Assembly: GCF_905171765.1 (NCBI RefSeq)
Contig: NC_053392.1
Span: 500,756,556 to 500,820,555 of the forward strand
Direction of reading: 5' to 3'
Length of the DNA stretch: 64,000 nucleotides
From: Bufo bufo
Taxonomy: Eukaryota > Chordata > Amphibia > Anura > Bufonidae
Each line of letters starts with the position of its first letter. The stretch's first letter is position 1. This document shows positions 42,435 to 52,700 of the stretch, in pieces. The translations under genes were made by a program, and so were the position numbers. Under the pieces are notes generated by a model. It was not told the DNA's origin and did no database searches. It was given only the letters and a program-made list of their open reading frames with translations.

Positions 42435-43286
42435 GGGCTACCCTGGCTCACTAAACATAATCCCACCATTGATTGGCAAGCAAGGCAAATAAATGGTTGG
42501 AGTGAGTTTTGCAGAGAGAATTGCTTCACGGCATCTCTTTCAGAGGTTTCTACCAAGACTGTGCCATCTTTTCTCTCAGATTTTTCGGATGTGTTTTCCG
42601 AGAGTGGCGTCCAGGAGTTGCCCCCTCACCGGGAGTATGACTGCCCTATTAATTTCATCCCAGGCGCCAACTTGCCAAAATCACGTCTATACAATCTCTC
42701 CCAACCTGAAAGGGTCGCTATGCATACTTATATCTCTGAGAGCCTGAGAAAGGTACACATCCGACCCTCGAACTCACCTGTTGCTGCAGTTGTTTTTTTT
42801 GTTAAGAAAAAAGATGCTTCTTTAAAACCTTGTCTGGATTTCAGAGAGCTGAACCGTATCACGATTCGTGACCCATATCCGCTTCCTCTGATCCCGGACC
42901 TGTTTAACCAGATTGTTGGGGCTAAAGTTTTTTCTAAGTTGGATTTAAGAGGGGCATACAACCTAGTCAGGGTCAGGCAAGGGGACGAATGGAAGACGGC
43001 CTTCAATACCCCTGAGGCTCATTTCGAAAATTTGGTTATGCCCTTTGGTTTGATGAATGCTCCGGCCGTCTTCCAACATTTTGTGAACAGCATTTTTTAT
43101 CATTTAATGGGGAAATTTGTACTGGTGTATGTAGATGACATTTAGATTTTGTTCTCCTGATTTCAAGACTCATCAGGACCACCTATGTCAGGTCTTGCTG
43201 ATTCTGCGGGAGAATAAATTGAACGCTAAACTGGAAAAATGTGTGTTTGCGGTTCCGGAGATTCAATTTCTTGGTTTTTTTCTCTC
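42435..43286 (+). pseudogene. Chromovirus reverse transcriptase
   Basis: After the TSD the pol reading continues, with a linker ending SDVFSESGVQELPPHR, then CLDFRELNRITIRDPYPLP, VFSKLDLRGAYNLVRVRQGD (first Asp), NLVMPFGLMNAPAVFQ and FVLVYVDDI (YVDD box). A TAG directly follows at 43144, and remaining reverse transcriptase sequence (KLNAKLEKCVFAVPEIQFLG) continues in another frame up to a deletion at about 43286. RNase H is absent. Confidence 0.9.
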
Positions 43287-44285
43287 CGCAATTTCACATT
43301 GTTAAATTGCATGGCATTCCTGCAGACATCGTTTCTGATAGGGGAATGCAATTGGTTTCCAGATTCTGGAAGGCCTTCTGTTCTCGCTTGGGGGTTCGGT
43401 TGTCGTTCTCTTCTGCTTTTCACCCTCAGTCGAATGGTCAGACCGAACGCGTCAATCAGAATCTGGAGACATATCTGCTCTATTTTGTGGTGGAGAATCA
43501 GGAGGATTGGTATTCTTTTTTGTCCCTTGCTGAGTTTGCTTTAAATAACCGTCGCCAGGAGTCCTCTGATAAGTCACCATTTTTTGGTGCATATGGGTTT
43601 CATCCGCAGTTTGGGATATTCTCTGGAGAGGGGTCTTCTGGTTTACCTGATGAGGAGAGATTTTCCTCGTCTTTGTCATTTATTTGGCAAAAGATTCAGG
43701 GTAATCTGAAGAGGATGAGTGAGAGATATAAGCGTGTGGCAGATAAGAGACGTGTGCCTGGTCCGGACCTGAATGTGGGTGATCTGGTGTGGTTGTCCAC
43801 AAAGAATAACAAACCGAAGGTTCCCTCCTGGAAGTTGGGTCCTAAGTTTATTGGGCCTTACAAGATCTTATCCGTCATCAATCCCGTTGCCTTCCGTCTT
43901 GATCTTCCTCAGACTTGGAAGATCCATAATGTTTTTCACAAGTCCCTATAAAAACCTTATGTCCAACCCACTGTACCCTCCTCTTTGCCTCCTCCTCCGA
44001 TTATTGTTGCTGGTAATCTTGAATTTCAGGTCTCTAGGAGTGTGGATTCTCGCATTATCCGCGGCTCTCCAGTACCTCGTTCATTGGGAGGGTTATGGTC
44101 CTGAGGAGAGGATGTGGGTCCCAGTGACGGACATTAAGGCCACTCGTCTCATCAGGGCTTTCCATAGGTCTCATCCTGAGAAGGTGGGCTCTGAGTGTCC
44201 GGAGTCCACCCGTAGAGGGAGGGGTACTGTCACCGCCACTTCTGTGAGAAGGTCTGGCAGACGTTCTTCTCTACCTCTTGTATGA
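43287..44285 (+). pseudogene. Chromovirus integrase with chromodomain
   Basis: The sequence enters integrase midway: KLHGIPADIVSDRGMQLVSR (second catalytic Asp), FSSAFHPQSNGQTERVNQNL (catalytic Glu), then the [23 protein letters not shown] C-terminal domain. A stop near 43951 and shifts precede the chromodomain, [19 protein letters not shown], which in this class directs integration to particular chromatin. The zinc-binding N-terminus and the first Asp are deleted. The frame ends in the 3' LTR. Confidence 0.9.
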
Positions 44286-44758
44286 TGTTCTTTGTTTTGG
44301 TTTCACTTTCTCATCTCCTTTCCTTCTGCCAGGTGTCACTTATTAAGACATAATCATCTTCCTTTATATTCCCTCCCATACTGCCTCACTTTGCGGTTTA
44401 TACTACTTCCTGGATAAAGTGTTCACTGCTGGAGGCTGCGTCTGCTGTTTGCTCAGATAAGTCATTTACTTTATTGTGTTTGCTTGCTGGCTTGATTCTA
44501 GGTGACCCTGACTCCCTCCGTATTAAGTGCAGGGAGCCGATGGTCGTGTCCCCTCACTATTATAGGGTTTTCAGGTGTCACACAGGCTTAGGTACGTGGG
44601 CATGCAATTGTCTACCATCGAGACCCTTGTATGTGCATAGCAGTCAGGGAGAGCTCTTAGGGTTTTATAGGGCTCACCTAATAGCTCCTTAGTTTGGGAT
44701 CAAGCCAGTCGCTCGTTTATTTATAAGTTCCAGCTATCTGCAAATCTCATCCATGACA
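44228..44758 (+). repeat. Chromovirus 3' LTR
   Basis: 531 bp from TGTCACCGCC to CCATGACA. Matches the split 5' LTR with scattered substitutions. Confidence 0.93.
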
Positions 44759-45852
44759 GGGGGATCTTGTCACTCAGCAATAGAACAGAGGATTTTGAGA
44801 GATTTAGGCCCATGTCACCCAGGCACAGCAGGGGTTCATTCACGGCAAAAGGGGGTTCATGTCACCCAGCAATAGAACAGAGGATTTTGAGAGATTTAGG
44901 CCCATGTCACCCAGGCACAGCAGGGGTTCATTCACGGCAAAAGGGGGATCTTGTCACCCAGCAATAGAACAGAGGATTTTGAAAGATTTAGGCCCCTGTC
45001 ACCCAGGCACAGCAGGGGTTTATTCACGGCAAAAGTGGGTTCTTGTCACCCAGCAATAGAACAGAGGATTTTGAGAGATTTTGGCCCCTGTCACCCAGGC
45101 ACAGCAGGGGTTCATTCACGGCAAAAGTGGGTTCTTGTCACCCAGCAATAAAACAGAGGATTTTGAGAGATTTAGGCCCCTGTCACCCAGACACAGCAGG
45201 GGTTAATTCACGGCAAAAGTGGGTTCTTGTCACCCAGCAATAGAACAGAGGATTTTGAGAGATTTAGGCCCCTGTCACCCAGGCACAGCAGGGGTTCATT
45301 CACGGCAAAAGTGGGTTCTTGTCACCCAGCAATAGAACAGAGGATTTTGAGAGATTTAGGCCCCTGTCACCCAGGCACAGCAGGGGTTCATTCACGGCAA
45401 AAGGGGGATCTTGTCACCCAGCAATAGAACAGAGGATTTTGAGAGATTTAGGCCCCTGTCACCCAGGCACAGCAGGGGTTTATTCATGGCAAAAGTGGGA
45501 TCTTGTCACCCAGCAATAGAACAGAGGATTTTGAGAGATTTAGGCCCCTGTCCCCCAGGCACAGCAGGGGTTCATTCACGGCAAAAGTGGGTTCTTGTCA
45601 CCCAGCAATAGAACAGAGGATTTTGAGAGATTTAGGCCCCTGTCACCCAGGCACAGCAGGGGTTCATTCACGGCAAAAGGGGGATCTAGTCACCCAGCAA
45701 TAGAACAGAGGATTTTGAGAGATTTAGGCCCCTGTCACCCAGGCACAGCAGGGGTTCATTCACGGCAAAAGGGGGATCTTGTCACCCAGCAATAGAACAG
45801 AGGATTTTGAGAGCTTTAGGCCCCTGTCACCCAGGCTCAGCAGGGGTTTGTA
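44759..45852. repeat. 92-bp tandem satellite, about 12 copies
   Basis: Unit landmarks are GTCACCCAGCAATAGAACAG, AGGATTTTGAGAGATTTAGG, CCCCTGTCACCCAGGCACAG and CAGGGGTTCATTCACGGC. Successive units are offset by exactly 92 bases (for example ATG positions 44767, 44859, 44951). Units differ at a few bases. Each gives the same 66-codon open frame overlapping the next, a repeat artefact. The array continues the monomer at 31590-31637, so the chromovirus landed inside it. Confidence 0.95.
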
Positions 45853-46315
45853 TACCCCAAAAATGGTAAAATGTCACCTGACAATTGAAAATAAGAATTT
45901 TTTCAATTTAGGGCACTAAAATTGGCACTTTTTTTTGCATTAAATGGCTATAAAATTGTCCTTGAAAAGGCTAGAGGGATGTAAAAGGCAGTAAAATGTG
46001 CTTAAGAGCATGGCAACTGCTCTGCAAACAAATGTGGATAGGGAAATAACTTAAAATAAAATAACTAAAAATTACAAATTATTAACCTGCAACTCAGAGA
46101 AGGAGGTGGATATGGAGTCGGAGGTTGAGGAGGCGGTGAATGTGGTGTTGTAGGTGGAGGCAGCAATGGAGGAGGAGGAGGTAGCCAACAATGTTTTTAT
46201 TTTTATTTTTTATAGGTAGCCCCCAAAATATTGTGACAAATAAAAAAAAAGAAAACAAAGAATCATTGCACTTGTCTTGAGTACAAGAATGTATGTTTGA
46301 TGGTGGTATAAATGT
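45853..46315. other. hAT 3' flank, non-coding
   Basis: Corresponds to 30830-31200. Contains a GGAGGCGGTG-rich minisatellite patch at 46099-46184 with a counterpart at 31000-31080. Confidence 0.65.
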
Positions 46316-49300
46316 CTATTCTGCACAAGGTACAGACAAGTCTTGTGGGATCCAAGCCTGGTTCATTTTAATGAACGTGAGCTTGTCCACGTTGGCTGTG
46401 AACAGGCGGCTGCGCTTGTCTGTGATGACGCCCCCTGCCGTGCTAAACACACGTTCAGATAATACACTGGCTGCAGGGCAGGCCAGCACCTCCCAGGCGT
46501 AAAGGGCAAGCTCAGGCCATTTGCCCAATTTGGAAACCCAGAAGTTGAAGGAGGCAGACCCGTCATTCAGTACATGTAGGCGTGTGCACACATTCTGCTC
46601 CACCATGTTGGTGAAATGCTGCCTCCTGCCTAGACGTTCCATACCAGCTGGTGGTGCTGGTTGTTGTGGCGTGCTGACAAAGCTTTTACACATGTCGGCC
46701 ATTCTAACCCTGCCTTCTGAGGTGCTGGTGGTGCCCCAGCTGCGTTGGCGACCTCTTCCTCGTCCTCTGCCTTCGCCTTGTGCTTCCACTGTGCCCCCGC
46801 TGTCAGGTGGGAATGCCACCAGCAGCGCGTCTACCAGCATGCGCTTGTACTCGCGCATCTTTCGATCACGCTCCAGTGACGGAATTAAGGACGGTACATT
46901 GACCTTGTAACGGGGATCCAGCAGCGTGGCCACCCAGTAATCAGCACAAGTTAGAATGTGGGCTACTCTGCGGTCGTTGCGGAGACACTACAGCATCTAA
47001 TCGCTCATGTGTGCAAGGCTGCCCAGAGGCAACGAAAAGCTATCCTCTGTGGGAGGTGTATCGTCTGTGTCCTCTGTATCCCCCCATCCACGCACCAGTG
47101 ATGGCCATGAGCTGGTCTGGGTGCCACCCTGCTGTGAACATGGTTCCTCCTCCTCCATCTCCTCATCCTCCACCGTCACATCCTCCAGAACTGTGCCCTG
47201 GCTGGACAATTGTGTACCTTGGGTTTGTGGGTGCAGGAACCCACCCTTAAAGCCACTTGGGAATGACTGGCCGGAAACCCTACAAAATGATCCCTCTTCC
47301 TCCTCCTCCTCCTGTGCCACATCCTCTTCCATCATCACCATGAGCGTTTTTACAAGGAGGCATAGAAGTGGAATAGTAACGCTGAGAACGGCGTTATTGG
47401 CACTGGCCATGTTGGTGGAGTACTCAAAACAGCGCAACAAGGAACACAGGTCTCGCATGGAGGCCCAGTCATTGGTGGTGAAGTGGTGCTGTTCCGCCAA
47501 GCGACTCACCCGTGCGTGCTGCAGCTGAAACTCCACTATCGCCTGCTGCTGCTCGCACAGTCTGGCCAGCATGTGCAAGGTGGAGTTCCACCTTGTGGGC
47601 ACGTCGCATATGAGGCAGTGAGCGGGAAGGCCGAAGTTACGCTGCAGCGCTGACAGGTGAGCAGGAGCCGGGTGAGAACGCCAAAAACGCGCACAGACGG
47701 CCTGCACTTTATGCAGCAGCTCTGCCATGTCGGGGTAATTTTTAAGGAATCTCTGCACCACCAAATTCAGCATATGCGCCAGGCAAGGGATATGCGTCAA
47801 ACCCGCTAGTCCCAGAGCTGCTACGAGATTTCGCCCATTATCGCACACCACCAGGCCGGGCTTGAGGCTGACTGGCACAAACCACTCATCAGTCTGTTGT
47901 TCAAGGTCAATCCACAGCTCCTGCGCGGTGTGGGGTTTGTCCCCCAAACAGATAAGTTTTAAAACTGCCTGCTGTCGTTTACCCATGGCTGTGCTGAAGT
48001 TGGTGGTGAAGGTGTTACAATGACTGGATGAGGAGCTGGTAGAGGATGAGGAAGCAGAGTAGGAGGAGGAAGCAAAAGGAGGCAAACTGAAGCGCCCTGC
48101 AATCCTCGGTGGTGGAAGGACATGCGCCAAACTGCTATCCGCCTCAGGCCCAGCCGCCACTGCATTTACCCAGTGTGCTGTTATGGAGATATAACGGCCC
48201 TGACAGTGCTTACTGGTCCACGTATCTGTAGTCAGGTGCACCTTGCCACAAATGGCTTTGCGCAGTGCACACCTGATTTTGTCCCCTACTTGGTTGTGAA
48301 GGGAAGGGATGGCTCACCTTGAAAAGTAGTGGCGGCTGGGCACGACGTACTGTGGGACAGCCACCGCCATAAGGCCTTTAAAACTATCTGTCTCCACCAG
48401 ATGGAATAACAGCATTTCAAAGGCAAGTAATTTAGAAATGCTGGCATTCAGGGCTAGGGATCGCGGGTGGTTAGGGGGGTACTTCCTCTTCCTCTCCAGC
48501 GTTTGGGAGATGGAGAGCTGAACGCTTCAGTGGGACATTGTGGAGATGCTTGGTGACCCAGGTGTTGGTGTTGCTGGCAGATCCTCTGTTTGTGGGGTGC
48601 CAGGTGGCACTGTCACTTAAGAGGTGGATGAAGACGCTGCGACTGCAGCAGAAGAGGAAACAGGAGGAGCCAGAGACCTTTCTCGGTTTTTGAGGTGTCT
48701 ACTTCACTGCAGCTCGTGCTTTGCACTTAAATGCCTGGTCATGCAGGTTGTGCTCAGGTTGAGAACATTTATGCCTCGCTTCAGGCTCTGATTGCACAGC
48801 GTGTCTTGTCGTCAGCACATTGTCTGAAGAACTGCCACGCCAGGGAATTCCTTGGAGCTGACTTTGGTGGGCTCGGTCCCTTGCTGCAGTGGGCAGTAGG
48901 AGGCGTACTGTCTAGAGGACGGCCGCTCCGCTTTTGCACCCTGCTCCCTCTTCTGCAGTGCTGGTGGCTCTGTGTGACCACAGCCTCTTCCTCCGAAGAA
49001 CATCGGTCAGTTGCATGACCTTGATTCCATGTGGGGTCGAGGACCTCATCGTCCTCCACATCATCTTCCACCCAGTCTTTACCCCTGCCTTCCTTGTCGG
49101 TCTGCACGCTTTCGAAAGCCCCAGCAGTTGGCACCTGTGTTTTGTCATCATCCTAGACGTGCTGCGATGGTCCTCCCATGTACTCATCTTGAAAAATAAG
49201 TGGTTGGGCATCGGTGCACTCAATCTCTTCCACTTCTGGGGCAGGGCTAGGTGGATGGCCCTGGGAAACCCTGCTAACAGAGTCATCAAAAAGCAGAAGA

Positions 49301-49677
49301 GACTGCTGCATGACTTGGGGCTCAGACTGCTTGGCTGATTTGCAAGGGGGTGAGGTGAAAGACTGATGGACATCGGCTGCAGATGCCAACTGTGGTCTTT
49401 CAGCAGGAGACTGGGTGGGAGACAATGTGAAGGAACTGGATCCACTGTCAGCAACCCAATCTACTATCGCCTGTACTTGTTCAGGCCTCACCATTCGTAG
49501 AGCAGCATTAGGCCCGACCAAATACCGCTGCAGGTTTTGTCGCCTACTTGCACCTGAGAAAGGGGTTTCACTTTTGCTTGTAGCTGGCACAGATCGACCA
49601 CGTCCTATCCCTGCAACAGGACCTCCACCAGCAGCACCACGACCTGGGCCACGTCCCTTATTTGACGCTCTCCTCAT
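46316..49677 (-). pseudogene. hAT transposase, broken
   Basis: The N-terminal part (49677-49153) is basic, then degenerate. A coding stretch around 48450-48310 reads SKLLAFEMLLFHLVETDSFK and stops at a TGA. The core (48241-46997) starts HLTTDTWTSKHCQGRYISI (catalytic Asp region), has LVVCDNGRNLVAAL (second Asp) and the IPCLAHMLNLVVQ motif. Two in-frame stops near 46985 follow. The C-terminal dimerisation domain (46933-46316) reads ATLLDPRYK, ELALYAWEVLACPAASVLSE (catalytic Glu) and RVFSTAGGVITDKRSRL. All three catalytic residues survive, but frameshifts and stops make it inactive. Confidence 0.9.
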
Positions 49678-49789
49678 ATTTTTTACATTTTGGATCTTGC
49701 CCTAAATGGGTGTTTAATTAATAGTAAAAAAGAACGACAGTATGTAAAGGGTGTATCTCACACGATCTGAAACAGACTAGGCCTCAATT

Positions 49790-52700
49790 AAAGATTTCTT
49801 TGCACAAAATGGCTGTATTTCAAATGGCTGTATTTCAAATGCCTAATTCAAACCCCTGTATGTATAGAGGGGATCTCACACGCCCTTATTCTGTGTAGGC
49901 CTGAAGTAAATATATCTTTGCAAAAAAAGGCTGTATTTCAAATGGCTGTATTTCAAATGCCTAATTCAAACCCCTGTATGTATAGAGGGGATCTCACACG
50001 CCCTGAATCAGTGTAGGCCTGAAGTAAATATATCTTTGCACAAAAAGGCTGTATTTCAAATGGCTGTATTTCAAATGCCTGATTCAAACCCCTGTATGTA
50101 GGGGGGTATCTCACACGGTCTGAACCTGTGTAGGCCTGAAGTAAATATATCTTTGCACAAAAAGGCTGTATTTCAAATGGCTGTATTTCAAATGCCTAAT
50201 TCAAACCCCTGTATGTATAGAGGGGATCTCACATGCCCTGAATAAGTGTAGGTCTGAAGTAAATATATCTTTGCACAAAAAGGCTATATTTCAAATGGCT
50301 GTATTTCAAATGCCTGATTCAAACCCCTGTATGTAGGGGGGTATCTCACACGGTCTGAACCTGTGTAGGCCTGAAGTAAATATATCTTTGCACAAAAAGG
50401 CTGTATTTCAAATGGCTGTATTTCAAATGCCTAATTCAAACCCCTGTATGTATAGAGGGGATCTCACATGCCCTGAATAAGTGTAGGTCTGAAGTAAATA
50501 TATCTTTGCACAAAAAGGCTGTATTTCAAATGGCTGTATTTCAAATGCCTAATTCAAACCCCTGTATGTATAGAGGGGATCTCACACGCCCTGAATCAGT
50601 GTAGGCCTGAAGTAAATATATCTTTGCACAAAAAGGCTGTATTTCAAATGCCTGATTCAAACCCCTTTATGTAGGGGGGTATCTCACACGGTCTGAACCT
50701 GTGTAGGCCTGAAGTAAATATATCTTTGCACAAAAAGGCTGTATTTCAAATGGCTGTATTTCAAATGCCTAAATCAAATCCCTGTGTGTATAGAGGGGAT
50801 CTCACACCCCCTGAATCAGTGTAGGCCTGAAGTAAATATATCTTTGCACAAAAAGGCTGTATTTCAATTGGCTGTATTTCAAATGCCTAATTCAAACCCC
50901 TCTATGTAGGTGGGTATCTCACACGGTCTGAACCTGTGTAGGCCTGAAGTAAATATATCTTTGCACAAAAAGGCTGTATTTCAAATGGCTGTATTTCAAA
51001 TGCCTAATTCAAACCCCTGTATGTAGGGGGGTATCTCACACTGTCTGAACCTGTGTAGGCCTGAAGTAAATATATCTTTGCACAAAAAGGCTGTATTTCA
51101 AATGGCTGTATTTCAAATACCTAATTCAAACCCCTGTATGTAGGGGGTATTTCAAATGGCTGTTTTTCAAATGCCTAATTCAAACCCCTGTATGTATAGA
51201 GGGGATCACACACGCCCTGAATCAGTGTAGGCCTGAAGTAAATATATATTTGCACAAAAAGGCTGTATTTCAAATGGCTATATTTCAAATGCCTAATTCA
51301 AACCCCTATATGTAGGGGGGTATCTCACACGGTCTGAACCTGTGTAGGCCTGAAGTAAATATATCTTGGCACAAAAAGGCTGTATTTTAAATGGCTGTAT
51401 TTCAAATGCTAATTCAAACCCCTGTATGTAGGGGGGTATCTCACACGCCCTGAATCAGTGTAGGCCTGAAGTAAATATATCTTTGCACAAAAAGGCTGTA
51501 TTTCAAATGGCCGTATTTCAAATGCCTAATTCAAACCCCTGTATGTATAGAGGGGATCTCACAAGCCCTGAATCAGTGTAGGCCTAAAGTAAATATATCT
51601 TTGCACAAAAAGGCTGTATTTCAAATGCCTGATTCAAACCCCTGTATGTAGGGGGGTATCTCACACGGTCTGAACCTGTGTAGGCCTGAAGTAAATATAT
51701 CTTTGCACACAAAGGCTGTATTTCAAATGGCTGTATTTCAAATGCCTAATTCAAACCCCTGTATGTAGGGGGGTATCTCACACTGTCTGAACCTGTGTAG
51801 GCCTGAAGTAAATATATCTTTGCACAAAAAGGCTGTATTTCAAATGGCTGTATTTCAAATACCTAATTCAAACCCCTGTATGTAGGGGGTATTTCAAATG
51901 GCTGTTTTTCAAATGCCTAATTCAAACCCCTGTATGTATAGAGGGGATCACACACGCCCTGAATCAGTGTAGGCCTGAAGTAAATATATATTTGCACAAA
52001 AAGGCTGTATTTCAAATGGCTATATTTCAAATGCCTAATTCAAACCCCTATATGTAGGGGGGTATCTCACACGGTCTGAACCTGTGTAGGCCTGAAGTAA
52101 ATATATCTTTGCACAAAAAGGCTGTATTTTAAATGGCTGTATTTCAAATGCTAATTCAAACCCCTGTATGTAGGGGGGTATCTCACACGCCCTGAATCAG
52201 TGTAGGCCTGAAGTAAATATATCTTTGCACAAAAAGGCTGTATTTCAAATGGCTGTATTTCAAATGCCTAATTCAAACCCCTGTATGTATAGAGGGGATC
52301 TCACACGCCCTGAATCAGTGTAGGCCTGAAGTAAATATATCTTTGCACAAAAAGGTTGTATTTCAAATGCCTGATTAAAACCCCTGTATGTAGGGGGGTA
52401 TCTCACACGGTCTGAACCTGTGTAGGCCTGAAGTAAATATATCTTTGCACAAAAAGGCTGTACTTCAAATGCCTAATTCAAACCCCTGTATGTAGGGGGG
52501 TATCTCACATGGTCTGAACCTGTGTAGGCCTGAAGTAAATATATCTTTGCACAAAAAGGCTGTATTTCAAATGGCTGTATTTCAAATGCCTGATTCAAAC
52601 CCCTGTATGTAGGGGGGTATCTCACACGGTCTGAACCTGTGTAGGCCTGAAGTAAATATATCTTTGCACAAAAAGGCTGTATTTCAAATGGCTGTATTTC

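Larger units (their letters stand above)
31640..44758 (+). mobile_element. Ty3/Gypsy chromovirus, nested and defective
   Basis: LTRs begin TGTCACCGCC and end CCATGACA. The 5' LTR is split (31640-32129 and 35351-35397) and the 3' LTR is intact (44228-44758). The 5-bp flanks GGGTG and GGGGG differ at one base. Gene order is gag, zinc knuckle, protease, reverse transcriptase, integrase and chromodomain, as in vertebrate chromoviruses. RNase H and the start of integrase are deleted. It sits inside the 92-bp satellite of the hAT block and hosts two LTR elements, a ribozyme-bearing insert and, indirectly, a Tc1. Confidence 0.92.

Noticed and set aside
44767..45795. Nine overlapping 66-residue open frames with nearly the same sequence
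   Set aside because: They start every 92 bases, the satellite period, and overlap one another; not a gene family.
47007..49338. Plus-strand open frames up to 173 residues
   Set aside because: Antisense shadows of the hAT transposase, which carries the recognisable motifs on the minus strand.
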